DNA of 64,000 bases from Homoserinimonas aerilata (GTDB lineage Bacteria; Actinomycetota; Actinomycetes; Actinomycetales; Microbacteriaceae), in the NCBI RefSeq assembly GCF_006716125.1, contig NZ_VFOM01000001.1:1054001-1118000 (forward strand), in the 5' to 3' direction. The notes below the pieces were generated by a model. That model ran no database searches and was not told the origin of the DNA. It saw only the letters and a program-made list of their open reading frames with translations. Both the position numbers and the translations under genes were made by a program. Positions 38,618-51,630 of this stretch are shown here, in pieces. Numbering within the stretch: the first letter of the stretch is position 1; each line of letters begins with the position of its first letter.

Positions 38618-39030
38618 TGAGCGCACGCACCAAGGCACGCAAGCGCGCCGTTGACCTCCTGTACGGGGCGGATGTCCGCGAGATCTCTCTGAACTCCGCG
38701 ATCGCCGCAGAATCGGCGCGCGCCAGCGAACAGCCCGACCGGGCCGCATCCTGGCAGTACGCGCTCGAAATCGTCACCGGTATCACCGAGCATGGCGATG
38801 AGATCGATGAGCTCATCGAGACCTATTCGCAGGGCTGGACGATCGACCGGATGCCCGTGCTCGACCGCGCCCTCCTCCGGATGGGCATCTGGGAGATCAT
38901 GTTCAACGAGCAAGTGCCGGATGCGGTTGCCATCTCAGAAGCGGTGCGGCTTGCCGAGGAACTCAGCACAGACGACTCTGCGAGCTTCGTGAACGGGCTG
39001 CTGGCGAGGATCGCGCAGCTTCGCGGCTAG
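38617..39030 (+). CDS. nusB: Transcription antitermination factor NusB
   Basis: 137 residues, all-helical. Family features are TKARKRAVDLLYGADVR at the start, WTIDRMPVLDRALLRMGIWEIM in the middle, and ISEAVRLAEELSTDDSASFVNGLLARI at the end. It binds boxA with NusE (S10) in rRNA antitermination. It starts at GTG 38617 inside the efp stop, so the two are translationally linked. Confidence 0.96.
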   Translation: MSARTKARKRAVDLLYGADVREISLNSAIAAESARASEQPDRAASWQYALEIVTGITEHGDEIDELIETYSQGWTIDRMPVLDRALLRMGIWEIMFNEQVPDAVAISEAVRLAEELSTDDSASFVNGLLARIAQLRG

Positions 39031-39102
39031 CCGGACACCTCGGCGGAGAAGCAAAAGTTTCGCCGCGTTACGTCGTGATTTCTGACGGCCTCGGCTGAGC
39101 CC

Positions 39103-39108
39103 TACTGT
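39103..39108 (+). promoter_or_regulatory. -10 element of the ABC importer operon (leaderless spacing)
   Basis: TACTGT lies 6 bases before GTG 39115. The 84-base gap after nusB also holds a weak inverted repeat CGGCG...CGCCG (about 39040-39065). Confidence 0.45.
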
Positions 39109-39114
39109 CGGGGT

Positions 39115-39927
39115 GTGTCAACAGTCAGCGCCATCAGCTCGCCCTCCGTATCCTCCGGAGGTCTCTCCGTGCGCCTCCAGGGTGTTGGGCGTTCCTTCGG
39201 CGACCGCGTGGTCCTGAGCGGTGTCTCCCTCGAGATCGCGCCCGGCGAGATCGTTGCGCTCCTCGGCGCATCCGGCTGCGGCAAGTCGACCCTTCTCCGT
39301 CAGGTGTCCGGGCTCGACCGCCCGAGCACCGGCACGGTCGCGATCGACGGTGACGAGGTCACCGGCATCGACCTTCGCTGCTCTGTGGGCTTTCAGGAGC
39401 CTCGGCTGCTTCCCTGGCGCACGATCGAGCACAATGTGGCCCTCGGCCTCCCCAAGGGAATCGACAGGACGGCCGGCCGCGAACGGGTCGCCGAGCTGCT
39501 CCGGCTCGTAGGACTCTCCGAGGCCAGCAGCCTGCGCCCGCGTGAGGTATCCGGGGGAATGGCGCAGCGCGCCTCTCTCGCCCGTGCGCTCGCCCGCCGG
39601 CCCGGCGTTCTGGTGCTCGACGAACCCTTCGGCGCGCTCGACGCCCTCACCCGTCTCCAGATGCAGGATCTGCTGCTCGATGTGCACGCGGCCGAGCCCA
39701 CCAGCATCCTGCTCGTGACCCATGACGTCGACGAGGCACTCTACCTCTCAGACCGGGTCGTACTGATCGGCAGCGATCCGGATGCTCCGCGCAACAGCGG
39801 GGCAGGCATCCGAAGCATCATGCAGGTTCCGGGGGAGAGGCCCCGCGACCGCGGCGACGCGACCCTCGCCCAGCTGCGTGCCGAGCTGCTCGACGGCCTC
39901 GGCGTGCACAGCCATCACGCAGCCTGA
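39115..39927 (+). CDS. ABC transporter ATP-binding protein, nitrate/sulfonate/taurine type
   Basis: 270 residues. Walker A GASGCGKST, Q-loop GFQEPRLLPW, signature VSGGMAQRASLARAL (a variant of LSGGQ with Met), Walker B VLVLDEPFGALD, and H-loop VTHDVDEAL. The QEPRLLPW form is typical of SsuB/TauB-like subunits. First of three importer genes; GTG 39115 appears leaderless. Confidence 0.9.
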   Translation: MSTVSAISSPSVSSGGLSVRLQGVGRSFGDRVVLSGVSLEIAPGEIVALLGASGCGKSTLLRQVSGLDRPSTGTVAIDGDEVTGIDLRCSVGFQEPRLLPWRTIEHNVALGLPKGIDRTAGRERVAELLRLVGLSEASSLRPREVSGGMAQRASLARALARRPGVLVLDEPFGALDALTRLQMQDLLLDVHAAEPTSILLVTHDVDEALYLSDRVVLIGSDPDAPRNSGAGIRSIMQVPGERPRDRGDATLAQLRAELLDGLGVHSHHAA

Positions 39928-39985
39928 CCCGCCACCCCTTCCACCCCATCAGCCACCCATTCACAGCAGACCCGAGGAACACCGA

Positions 39986-41014
39986 ATGAAACTCAGCACG
40001 ACCCTTTCGACAGTCGCCCTTGCCGCTGCCAGCGCGCTCGTGCTCGCTGGTTGTGTCGCAGGTGAGGGCTCGGCCCTCGACGCCGACACCGCAGCGGCGG
40101 GCGAGTGGAGCACCGACACCCTCGACATCGACTTCGCGACCTACAACCCGCTGAGCCTCATCATCAAGGAGAAGGGCTGGCTCGAGGGAAAGCTTGATGG
40201 AGTGACCGTGACCTGGCTGCAGTCCGCGGGCTCGAACAAGGCGAATGAGGCGCTGCGTGCTGGCGCCGTCGACGTTGGTTCCACAGCGGGTTCTGCGGCG
40301 CTCCTCGCCCGGTCGAACGGCTCACCCATCCAGGTGATCTCGCTCTACTCGCAGCCCGAGTGGGCGGCCATCGTTGTTGGCGCCGACTCCGACATCTCCT
40401 CTGTCGAGGACCTGCGTGGCAAGACGATCGCCGCCACGAAGGGAACCGATCCATACTTCTTCCTGCTTCAGACCCTCGACGAGGCCGGCATCGGTCTCGA
40501 CGAGGTCACGGTGGAGAACCTGCAGCACGCTGACGGAGGAAACGCGCTCGTCACGGGCGCCGTCGACGCATGGTCGGGCCTCGACCCGATCATGGCCACG
40601 ACGGAGCTCGACAGCGGGGCGAAGCTGATCTACCGCAACATCGACTTCAACACCTACGGCTTCCTCAACGCCACGGAGGACTTCGTGACGAACCACGCGG
40701 ATGTCGCGCAGGTCGTCGTGAACGCGTATGAGAAGGCCCGCATCTGGGCCGCGGAGAACCCCGAGGAGTCTGCCCAGATCCTCGCCGACTACTCGGGAAC
40801 CAGCCTCGACGTCGCCAAGAAGGTCCTACTCGAGCGCACCAACCTCGACGTGGGCAAGCCCGGCCAGAAGCAGCGCGATGTACTCGAGATCGTCGGCCCG
40901 ATCTTCGTCGAGTCCGATGACGTGGAGAGCCAGGACGACATCGACGCGGCACTCGATTCCCTCATCAACGACTCGTTCTACGACACGATCGACGTCGACT
41001 CCATCAAGGACTGA
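39986..41014 (+). CDS. ABC transporter substrate-binding lipoprotein, sulfonate/nitrate type
   Basis: 342 residues. The signal peptide of about 21 residues ends in the lipobox LAGC, so it is a lipoprotein tethered outside the membrane. The body resembles SsuA/TauA-like binding proteins: TYNPLSLIIKEKGWLEG, then ALRAGAVDVGSTAGSAAL and DLRGKTIAATKGTDPYF. Substrate is uncertain; aliphatic sulfonates are the best guess from family resemblance. ATG 39986 has GAGGAA upstream. Confidence 0.9.
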   Translation: MKLSTTLSTVALAAASALVLAGCVAGEGSALDADTAAAGEWSTDTLDIDFATYNPLSLIIKEKGWLEGKLDGVTVTWLQSAGSNKANEALRAGAVDVGSTAGSAALLARSNGSPIQVISLYSQPEWAAIVVGADSDISSVEDLRGKTIAATKGTDPYFFLLQTLDEAGIGLDEVTVENLQHADGGNALVTGAVDAWSGLDPIMATTELDSGAKLIYRNIDFNTYGFLNATEDFVTNHADVAQVVVNAYEKARIWAAENPEESAQILADYSGTSLDVAKKVLLERTNLDVGKPGQKQRDVLEIVGPIFVESDDVESQDDIDAALDSLINDSFYDTIDVDSIKD

Positions 41015-41016
41015 TC

Positions 41017-41907
41017 ATGACGGTCACCACGAACGAGAAGCGCGAACCCGCTGCCGAGCCCTCGGCGACGCTGCACCAGTACGTCTCGGGCTACGGATAT
41101 TCGGCTGCGGGCACGGAGGCGAACTCCCAGCCCAAGCAGCCGGGACGTAGGCGCTCTCGTTCGTGGTGGATTGTGCTCGCCGGGTTCGTCATCCCGATCG
41201 CGGCCCTCGCCGCGTGGTATCTCGCCACCGAGTACGAGCTTGTCCCGACGCACCGGATGCCGTCACCTGAGCGCGTCGTCACCGCAGCGATCTCGATGAT
41301 CGAGAATGGCACCCTCGCGACCCACATCGCCATCTCGACCCAGCGCGTTCTCCTCGGCTTCGTCTTCGGTGCCGTCGCCGGGCTTGTGCTCGGCTCGATC
41401 GTCGGCCTCTCCCGCTGGGGATCGGCGTTCCTCTCGCCGTCGATCGGTGCACTTCGCGCCGTGCCCTCGCTCGCGTGGGTGCCCCTGCTCCTGCTCTACC
41501 TGGGTATCGGCGAGGACTCGAAGGTCACGCTGATCGCGATCGGCGCCCTGTTCCCGGTCTTCACCACCGTCGCAGGCTCGCTCAGGCATGTCGACCGCCA
41601 GCTCGTCGAACTGGGCCGCGCCTACGGCCTGACCCGCCTCGAACTTCTGGCGCAGGTGCAGTTGCCGGCGGTCATCCCCAGCATCGTCTCCGGCCTGCGG
41701 CTCGCACTCGCTCAGGCCTGGCTGTTCCTGGTCGCCGCTGAGCTCCTGGCGTCGTCGAGGGGCCTCGGCTTCCTCCTGAACGATTCCCAGAACAACGGTC
41801 GCATCGACCGCCTCTTCCTCACGATCATCCTGCTGGGCATCCTTGGCAAGACGACGGATGCCCTCATCGGGCTCCTGGAGAAATACCTGCTCAAGAGGTG
41901 GGGCTGA
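41017..41907 (+). CDS. ABC transporter permease, sulfonate/nitrate type
   Basis: 296 residues. After about 45 polar N-terminal residues come six membrane segments; the cytoplasmic EAA loop is ELGRAYGLTRLELLAQVQLPAVIPSI. The SsuC/TauC-like region ALRAVPSLAWVPLLLLYLGIGEDSKV is clear. It starts two bases after the binding-protein gene. No sulfonate monooxygenase or flavin reductase gene is present nearby. Confidence 0.91.
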   Translation: MTVTTNEKREPAAEPSATLHQYVSGYGYSAAGTEANSQPKQPGRRRSRSWWIVLAGFVIPIAALAAWYLATEYELVPTHRMPSPERVVTAAISMIENGTLATHIAISTQRVLLGFVFGAVAGLVLGSIVGLSRWGSAFLSPSIGALRAVPSLAWVPLLLLYLGIGEDSKVTLIAIGALFPVFTTVAGSLRHVDRQLVELGRAYGLTRLELLAQVQLPAVIPSIVSGLRLALAQAWLFLVAAELLASSRGLGFLLNDSQNNGRIDRLFLTIILLGILGKTTDALIGLLEKYLLKRWG

Positions 41908-41930
41908 CGCCGTAGGCGGAGAGCACCCCC

Positions 41931-41936
41931 TAGACT
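41931..41936 (+). promoter_or_regulatory. -10 element of the pyr operon
   Basis: TAGACT, placing the predicted RNA start near 41943 and giving a leader of about 50 bases that consists almost entirely of the PyrR hairpin. No clear -35 was seen. Confidence 0.45.
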
Positions 41937-41947
41937 GGTGGTGTTCA

Positions 41948-41989
41948 GACATCCTTTAACATCCGTCCAGAGAGGCGGGAAAGGAGGTC
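41948..41989 (+). promoter_or_regulatory. PyrR-binding hairpin sequestering the pyrR ribosome-binding site
   Basis: The loop core TCCAGAGAGG (41966-41975) fits the known PyrR-binding consensus. CCG (41963-41965) pairs with CGG (41976-41978), and CC with GG closes loop AGAGA. Below a 5' internal loop, GACATCCTTT (41948-41957) pairs with AAAGGAGGTC (41980-41989), nine of ten positions. That lower strand is the Shine-Dalgarno sequence for TTG 41993. No terminator is present, so UMP-bound PyrR should block translation rather than transcription, as reported for mycobacteria. Confidence 0.8.
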
Positions 41990-41992
41990 AGA

Positions 41993-42544
41993 TTGCCGGA
42001 GCGTATCGTTCTGCAGCAAGCTGATATCTCGCGCGCGTTGACGCGCATCGCCCATGAGATCCTCGAGTCGAATCGCGGCGCAGACGGTCTCGTGATTCTC
42101 GGAATCCCCACTCGGGGCGCTTTCCTGGCTCGGCGCATCGCGTCCCTCATCAGCGAGATCTCCGGCACGACCGTCGAAGCTGGCTCGCTCGACGTGACCA
42201 TGTACCGCGACGACCTCTCCCGCGGCAGGGTTCGCACCCCATCACCGACGCAGATCCCGCATTCCGGCCTCGACGGCAGGGTCGTGGTGCTCGTCGACGA
42301 TGTGCTCTTCTCCGGGCGCACCATCCGGGCTGCTCTCGACGCGATCGGCGACATCGGTCGACCCCGCATCGTCCGTCTCGCGGCCCTTGTGGATCGCGGA
42401 CATCGGGAGCTGCCCATCCGCCCCGACTTCGTGGGCAAGAACCTGCCGTCGTCCCAGCGCGAGCGCATTTATGTACGCCTTGCCGAGGTCGATGGCGAAG
42501 AGCATGTGAGCATCGACGACGAGGCGCAGGAGGCCCGCTCATGA
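41993..42544 (+). CDS. pyrR: Bifunctional pyr operon regulator / uracil phosphoribosyltransferase PyrR
   Basis: 183 residues. The PRPP-binding loop [19 protein letters not shown] is intact, and basic segments such as [20 protein letters not shown] are typical of PyrR. It binds its own leader RNA when UMP is high and also has UPRT activity. The start is TTG 41993, five bases after AAAGGAGGT; the weak codon paired with a strong ribosome site inside the PyrR hairpin suggests translation is the control point. The end overlaps pyrB by 4 bases. Confidence 0.95.
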   Translation: MPERIVLQQADISRALTRIAHEILESNRGADGLVILGIPTRGAFLARRIASLISEISGTTVEAGSLDVTMYRDDLSRGRVRTPSPTQIPHSGLDGRVVVLVDDVLFSGRTIRAALDAIGDIGRPRIVRLAALVDRGHRELPIRPDFVGKNLPSSQRERIYVRLAEVDGEEHVSIDDEAQEARS

Positions 42545-43494
42545 GGCACCTGCTCAGCACGAGGGATCTCTCCCGACAGGATGCCGTGCGCATCCTCGAC
42601 ATCGCAGAGGACATGGCGGATGTGGCCACCCGCGAGGTCAAGAAGCTTCCAGCGCTGCGAGGAAAGACGGTCGTCAACCTCTTTTTCGAGGACTCCACCC
42701 GTACCCGCATCTCCTTCGAGGCGGCCGCCAAGCGGCTGAGCGCCGATGTGATCAACTTTTCGGCCAAGGGCTCGAGCGTGTCGAAGGGCGAGAGCCTCAA
42801 GGACACCGCCCAGACGCTCGCGGCGATCGGTGCGGATGCCGTCGTGATGCGTCACGGCGCCTCCGGTGCGCCCCAGACGCTGGCGGCGAGCGGATGGATC
42901 GACGCGGGCATTGTGAACGCCGGTGACGGCACCCATGAACACCCCACGCAGGCACTCCTCGACGCGTTCACGATCAGGCGCCGGCTGCACGGGGATTGCG
43001 CCCGAACGCGCGACCTCGACGGTGTCACGGTCACCCTGGTGGGTGACATCCTGCACTCCAGGGTCGCGCGGTCTAATGCGTGGTTACTGACGACGCTCGG
43101 CGCATCCGTTCGTCTGGTAGCCCCGCCGACCCTGCTGCCCGTCGGTGTCTCCTCGTGGCCCGTCTCCGTCGGCTACGACCTCGACGAGGCACTTCGGGAG
43201 CCCGGCGATGTTGTCATGATGTTGCGTATTCAGGCGGAACGGATGCATGCAGCCTTCTTCCCGAATGCGCGCGAGTACTCGCGGCTGTGGGGCCTCGACG
43301 ATGCGCGGCTCGCCCAGCTCGGCCCGAGTAGCATTGTCATGCACCCCGGCCCGATGAATCGCGGCCTGGAGATCTCCTCGGCCGCCGCCGATTCGCCGGC
43401 GTCCACAGTGCTCGAGCAGGTCGCCAACGGGGTTTCGGTGAGGATGGCAGTGCTGTACCTCTTGCTTTCTGGTGAACGGGAGGACGTGCTGTGA
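42541..43494 (+). CDS. pyrB: Aspartate carbamoyltransferase catalytic subunit
   Basis: 317 residues. Carbamoyl-phosphate loop [13 protein letters not shown], the [12 protein letters not shown] loop from the neighbouring subunit, [12 protein letters not shown] and MHPGPMNRG are all present. It makes carbamoyl aspartate. No regulatory chain gene (pyrI) is nearby, as expected in this phylum. ATGA overlap with pyrR and GTGA overlap with pyrC. Confidence 0.97.
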   Translation: MRHLLSTRDLSRQDAVRILDIAEDMADVATREVKKLPALRGKTVVNLFFEDSTRTRISFEAAAKRLSADVINFSAKGSSVSKGESLKDTAQTLAAIGADAVVMRHGASGAPQTLAASGWIDAGIVNAGDGTHEHPTQALLDAFTIRRRLHGDCARTRDLDGVTVTLVGDILHSRVARSNAWLLTTLGASVRLVAPPTLLPVGVSSWPVSVGYDLDEALREPGDVVMMLRIQAERMHAAFFPNAREYSRLWGLDDARLAQLGPSSIVMHPGPMNRGLEISSAAADSPASTVLEQVANGVSVRMAVLYLLLSGEREDVL

Positions 43495-44840
43495 ACGACA
43501 CGATCATCGTCAAGGGCGCACGCCTTGCCGACGGCACGACGACAGATATCCGCGTCAGTGGCGGTCTCGTGGCCGAACTCGGCAGTGGGCTCAGCTCCGC
43601 GGGGGCGCGCGTCGTCGATGGCGACGGCCTCGTTGCGCTGCCGGGCCTCGTCGATCTGCACACGCATCTTCGCGAGCCGGGCGCCGAGCAGAGCGAGACT
43701 GTTCTGAGCGGCTCGCGCGCCGCCGCGATCGGCGGGTTCACGGCCGTCCACGCCATGGCAAACACGTCGCCCGTCGCCGACACGGCAGGGGTGGTCGAGC
43801 AGGTCGAGTCCCTCGGGCGTGCCGCCGGATACGTCACCGTGCGCCCCGTCGGCGCCGTCACCGTCGGTCTGGAGGGCTCCGCCCTTGCCGAGATCGGCGC
43901 CATGGCCGGTAGCCGCGCTGCGGTGCGCGTGTTCAGCGACGACGGACGCTGCGTCTCCGATGCGCTGCTCATGCGTCGCGCACTCGAATATGTAAAGGCC
44001 TTCGACGGCGTCATCGCACAGCATGCCCAAGAGCCACGGCTGACCGAGGGCGCACAGATGAACGAGGGCGTCGTGTCGGGCGAGTTGGGGCTTGCCGGAT
44101 GGCCCGCCGTCGCCGAGGAGGCCATAATCGCCCGCGATGTACTCCTCGCCGAGCACGTCGGCTCCCGGGTACACATCTGCCACCTTTCGACGGCAGGCTC
44201 GGTCGACGTTGTTCGCTGGGCCAAGTCCCGGGGCATCGCCGTGACGGCGGAGGTGACTCCGCACCACCTGCTGCTCGATGAGGAACTCGTGCGCAGCTAC
44301 GACGCCCGCTACAAGGTGAATCCTCCTCTTCGCCGCGCCGAGGATGTCCAGGCGCTGCGCGAAGGCCTCGCTGATGGCACGATCGACATCATCGCGACAG
44401 ACCATGCCCCGCATCCGCCGGAGGCGAAGGAATGCGAGTGGAGCGCCGCCGCATTCGGGATGGTCGGTCTGGAGTCGGCTCTCTCGGTCGTACAGGCATC
44501 CGTGGTCGACACGGGGCATCTCGGGTGGACCGATATCGCCCGGGTGTTCTCCGCCGCTCCTGCCCGCATCGGGCGCCTCAGCGGCTACGAGCAGGGGATC
44601 GTGGAGGGCGCGCGCGCCGACTTCACGCTCTACGACCCGAGCGTGCGGCGCAGCTTCGGCACAGAGCACCTCCACGGCCGGAGCACGAACTCTCCGTATC
44701 TCGCGGTGGAGCTTCCCGGACGCGTCATCGCGACCGTTCACGACGGCTATCCGACGGTCCTCGACGGCGTGCTGCTCGACGCCACGCAGGTCGCGGTCGC
44801 GGCGCGTGCCTCGACCGGATCGGAGGCACGCCATGGATAG
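43491..44840 (+). CDS. pyrC: Dihydroorotase
   Basis: 449 residues, amidohydrolase superfamily, type I. Metal ligands are in [12 protein letters not shown]; further His residues lie in IAQHAQEP and [10 protein letters not shown], and Asp in [11 protein letters not shown]. It cyclises carbamoyl aspartate. GTG start overlaps pyrB by 4 bases, and the end overlaps the next gene by 8. Confidence 0.97.
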   Translation: MNDTIIVKGARLADGTTTDIRVSGGLVAELGSGLSSAGARVVDGDGLVALPGLVDLHTHLREPGAEQSETVLSGSRAAAIGGFTAVHAMANTSPVADTAGVVEQVESLGRAAGYVTVRPVGAVTVGLEGSALAEIGAMAGSRAAVRVFSDDGRCVSDALLMRRALEYVKAFDGVIAQHAQEPRLTEGAQMNEGVVSGELGLAGWPAVAEEAIIARDVLLAEHVGSRVHICHLSTAGSVDVVRWAKSRGIAVTAEVTPHHLLLDEELVRSYDARYKVNPPLRRAEDVQALREGLADGTIDIIATDHAPHPPEAKECEWSAAAFGMVGLESALSVVQASVVDTGHLGWTDIARVFSAAPARIGRLSGYEQGIVEGARADFTLYDPSVRRSFGTEHLHGRSTNSPYLAVELPGRVIATVHDGYPTVLDGVLLDATQVAVAARASTGSEARHG

Positions 44841-45372
44841 GTCAGCGCTGATGCTGCTCGTCATCGGGTTTCTGGCGCTGCTGCTCGCCCTCATGTACCT
44901 CGGGTGGCACGCCCGACGCAGGCGCCAGCACGCGGTGCCGGAGCCGCGCCGGCTCTCCTCCCAGCCCGGGGAGTCGCGGTTCTCCGCTGAGCTCTTCTAC
45001 GTCGCGACGACGGTCGCCGGCGAGCCGCTCAACCGCGTGGCCGTTCACGGCCTCGGTTTCCGTGCTCGGGCATCCGTCTCGGTACTCGACGACGGCATCA
45101 CCCTCGACATACCCGGTCAGCAGACGATCTTCATCCCCGTCACCGAGCTCCGCGGAGCCGACCGCGCCACGTGGACGATCGACAGGGTCGTCGAGGCCGA
45201 CGGCCTGGTGCTCATCGCCTGGGAGCTCGTCGATGACGCATCCGGCACCCGCGTCGCCGTCGACAGCTATCTGCGACCGGATGCGCCAGCAGACTCACGA
45301 GACCTGATCGCGGCCGTCATGGGCCTCCGCGAATCGAACCCTTCAACTCCAAGCCTGGGAGGAACCGCCTGA
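44833..45372 (+). CDS. Membrane-anchored PH-like protein of the pyr operon (Rv1382-like position)
   Basis: 179 residues from ATG 44833, overlapping the pyrC end by 8 bases. An N-terminal helix [25 protein letters not shown] anchors it; the rest looks like a small beta-rich domain ([35 protein letters not shown]), resembling bacterial PH-like folds. A membrane protein stands at the same place between pyrC and carA in mycobacteria. No enzymatic motif is seen and the function is unknown. Being embedded in the operon suggests a link to pyrimidine synthesis or to the membrane-bound dehydrogenase, which is inference. Confidence 0.75.
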   Translation: MDRSALMLLVIGFLALLLALMYLGWHARRRRQHAVPEPRRLSSQPGESRFSAELFYVATTVAGEPLNRVAVHGLGFRARASVSVLDDGITLDIPGQQTIFIPVTELRGADRATWTIDRVVEADGLVLIAWELVDDASGTRVAVDSYLRPDAPADSRDLIAAVMGLRESNPSTPSLGGTA

Positions 45373-46531
45373 TGGCAATTGCAGAACCCGCCGTTCTCGT
45401 TCTCGAGGACGGCAGCAGATTCACGGGGCGTGCCTACGGCGCCACAGGCCGCACCTTCGGTGAGGCCGTCTTCGCGACCGGGATGACCGGCTATCAGGAG
45501 ACCCTGACCGACCCGTCCTACGCGGGGCAGATCGTCGTCATGACGGCGCCCCACATCGGCAACACCGGGGTCAACCGCGAAGACGTCGAGTCGCCCCGTA
45601 TCTGGGTCAACGGCTTCGTCGTGCGCGACCCCTCCCGTGTCGTCTCGAACCACCGGGCCACGGGCAGCCTCGATGACAATCTGCTGGCCGAGAAGATCGT
45701 CGGAATCAGCGGGATCGACACCCGCGCGGTGACGCGGCGACTGCGCGACGCCGGAGTCATGCGTGCGGGGATCTTCTCCGGCGCCGACGCGGCACTGGGT
45801 GAAGAAGAGCAGCTCGCAGCTGTGCGGTCATCCGCCGAGATGTCGGGCCAGAACCTCTCCGGCAGTGTGTCCACGAGCGAGCCGTACCTGGTTGAGGCGG
45901 AGGGGGAGCGCATCGGCTCCGTCGCCGTGCTCGATCTCGGGGTGAAGGCCTCCACGCTGCGCTACCTCTCCGCACGCGGCTTCGATGTACACGTGCTCCC
46001 GCAGACGGTCTCGTTCGAGGAGCTCATCGCCCTCCAGCCGAGCGCAGTGTTCTATTCGAACGGTCCCGGCGACCCTGAGGCATCCGACCGCCATGTCGAG
46101 CTTCTGCAGGCGGTGCTGAGGGAGGGTCTGCCGTTCTTCGGCATCTGCTTCGGCAACCAGCTGCTCGGCCGTGCGCTCGGCTACGGCACCTACAAGCTCG
46201 CCTTCGGGCACCGCGGAATCAACCAGCCCGTCGTCGACAAGGCGACCGGCCGGGTTGAGATCACCGCACACAACCACGGATTCGCCGTGGACGCGCCGAC
46301 CGATGGTCCCAGCGAGTCGCCCGCCGGCTTCGGCAGGGTCGAGGTCAGCCATGTGAACCTCAACGACAACGTGGTCGAGGGCCTCCGCGCCCTCGACATC
46401 CCCGCATTCTCGGTGCAATACCACCCCGAGGCAGCGGCGGGTCCGCACGATGCCAACTATCTCTTCGACCGCTTCCGCGACATGGTTCTCGAGAACCAGG
46501 CTTCGACCGGCTCAACCAGCGAGGAAAAGTA

Positions 46532-46532
<1 letters not shown>
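45372..46532 (+). CDS. carA: Carbamoyl-phosphate synthase small (glutaminase) subunit
   Basis: 386 residues. The N-terminal CarA domain ([16 protein letters not shown]) is followed by a class I amidotransferase with nucleophile Cys in [15 protein letters not shown] and His/Glu in [12 protein letters not shown]. It feeds ammonia to CarB. GGAGGA precedes ATG 45372, and the stop TAA overlaps the carB start by one base. Confidence 0.97.
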
Positions 46533-49817
<3,285 letters not shown>

Positions 49818-49825
<8 letters not shown>

Positions 49826-50684
49826 ACCCGTCCTGTCCTTCGGTGAGCGGCTCGACGCCGTCTTCTCGTCGCGCGGTCGGCTCTGCGTCGGGATCGACCC
49901 GCATCCGTACCTGCTCGAGCAGTGGAGGCTTCCCGACTCAGCGTCCGGACTGCGGCAGTTCGGCCTGCGCGTCGTAGAGGCGAGCGTCGGACATGCGGGC
50001 ATCGTCAAGCCGCAGGTCGCGTTCTTCGAACGGCATGGCTCCGCCGGCTATTCAGCGCTCGAGGAGGTGATCGCCGCAGCACGCTCGGCGGGCATCCTCG
50101 TCATCGCGGATGCGAAGCGCGGCGATGTGGGCACGAGCGTCGAGGCGTACGGTCAGTCCTGGCTGCGCCCCGGCAGCCCCCTCGAGGCGGATGCTCTGAC
50201 CGTCAGCGCCTTCCAAGGCTTCGGATCGCTCGATCAGGTCGTCGAGCTGGCCGTTGAGAACGGCAAAGGGCTGTTCATCCTCGCGGCGACATCAAATCCG
50301 GAGGCGGCGGGTATCCAGCAGGCCGTCACCGCCGCGGGGAGCAGCGTCGCTGAGTCCATCGCATCCGATGCCGCCGAATGGAACGCGCTCAACAGCCCGT
50401 CGGCTGCCCGACTCGGCTCCTTGGGCCTTGTGCTCGGCGCGACCGTCCAACTCGGCGCATATGGCATCACCTCGGACTCGCTTGTACGAACGCCCATCCT
50501 CGCCCCCGGCTTTGGCCACCAGGGTGCCCAGATCGCGGACTTCCGCAGGATCTTCGGCGCTGCATCCTCCTCTGTCGTGATCGCGGCATCGCGAAGCATC
50601 CTCTCAGCCGGCCCTGACGGCGTCGCCGCGGCGGTGGCTCGGCAGCAGGAAGAGGCCGCGGCCGCACCTGCGGATGCATCCTAG
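49818..50684 (+). CDS. pyrF: Orotidine 5'-phosphate decarboxylase (actinobacterial type)
   Basis: 288 residues. The catalytic DxKxxD motif is seen as [21 protein letters not shown] near the N-terminus and [10 protein letters not shown] near the C-terminus fit the longer OMPDC class found in mycobacteria. It makes UMP. No other in-frame start fits, so TTG 49818 is chosen; it overlaps the end of carB by 8 bases. The stop TAG forms the first half of the TAGGAT element before the mIHF start. Confidence 0.94.
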
Positions 50685-50687
50685 GAT
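50682..50687 (+). promoter_or_regulatory. -10 element of the mIHF-gmk gene overlapping the pyrF stop
   Basis: TAGGAT, then TACCCC (6 bases), then ATG 50694. The first three bases are the pyrF stop codon, and there is no ribosome-binding site. Confidence 0.48.
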
Positions 50688-50693
50688 TACCCC

Positions 50694-51608
50694 ATGCAGC
50701 GGATGACGCCTCCCGAGGTCGATCGAGTCGCGGCGGCCCATGCGGCAGTCGCCGCCCGACGCGCGCGGGCCGCGATCAAGGCTGACGTCGCCGCAAGACG
50801 ACGCCCTGTCATAGATGTGCTGGATTCCGCGTGGAACGATGGCGCACGGGCGGAGTCGTCACTGCGCGTGCGAGAGCTTCTCGGCAGCATCCCTGGGCTC
50901 GGGCCGGTTCGGGTCGCGCGCATCATGAACGAACTCGGCATGGCCGATTCGAAGCGGGTCGGGGGTCTCGGACGACGCCAGCGAGTCCGCCTCCTCTCCT
51001 GGCTGAACGACCGCATGGCCGCGCGCGGAACAGCCATGAGCAGGCTTGTCGTGCTCGCAGGCCCCACCGCCGTCGGCAAGGGCACCGTCTCCACCCACAT
51101 CAGGGAGAACTACCCGGATGTCCATCTCTCCGTCTCGGCCACGACGCGCAAGCCGCGACCGGGCGAGGTCGAAGGGGTGAACTACTTCTTCGTCAGCGAT
51201 GAGGAGTTCGACAGGCTCGAGGCCTCGGGCCAGATGCTCGAGACTGCGACGGTGCACAATGCGTACCGCTACGGGACTCCGCGTGCTCCCATCGACGAGG
51301 CCCTCGCCTCCGGGCGCAGCGTTCTGCTCGAGATCGACATCCAAGGGGCGCGCTCCGTGAAGCGTGTCATGCCGGAGGCCGTTCTGGTGTTCCTCCTGCC
51401 TCCGAGTTGGGAGGAGCTGGTGCGTCGACTCATCGGGCGGGGCACCGAGGATGCTGCGGAGCAGGCCCGCCGGTTGGAGACCGCGAAGACCGAACTCGCG
51501 GCCCAGAACGAGTTCGATGTGAAGGTCGTCAACCACGACGTCAGCGAGGCCGCGCAAGAGGTCGTAGACTTGATGTCTACCTCACGAACGCGCACGACGG
51601 CCGTATAG
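50694..51608 (+). CDS. gmk: In-frame fusion of actinobacterial integration host factor and guanylate kinase
   Basis: 304 residues in one open frame. Residues 1-110 match mIHF, the DNA-bending nucleoid protein: [18 protein letters not shown] and [17 protein letters not shown] form its helix-two-turn-helix region. Residues 115-304 are a complete guanylate kinase (GMP to GDP): P-loop GPTAVGKGT at 123-131, [21 protein letters not shown], and the lid region. In mycobacteria the two are separate adjacent genes. No stop lies between them here. An internal ATG at 51036 with GGAACAG upstream could give free kinase (190 residues), so both a fusion and a separate Gmk are possible. A sequencing error hiding a stop or frameshift is unlikely but should be excluded. 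Confidence 0.85.
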   Translation: MQRMTPPEVDRVAAAHAAVAARRARAAIKADVAARRRPVIDVLDSAWNDGARAESSLRVRELLGSIPGLGPVRVARIMNELGMADSKRVGGLGRRQRVRLLSWLNDRMAARGTAMSRLVVLAGPTAVGKGTVSTHIRENYPDVHLSVSATTRKPRPGEVEGVNYFFVSDEEFDRLEASGQMLETATVHNAYRYGTPRAPIDEALASGRSVLLEIDIQGARSVKRVMPEAVLVFLLPPSWEELVRRLIGRGTEDAAEQARRLETAKTELAAQNEFDVKVVNHDVSEAAQEVVDLMSTSRTRTTAV

Positions 51609-51630
51609 CGGCCACAAGGAGCACATCACC

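Noticed and set aside
43230..44894. 554-codon minus-strand open frame opposite pyrC
   Set aside because: Shadow of dihydroorotase; no ribosome site, no recognisable domain.
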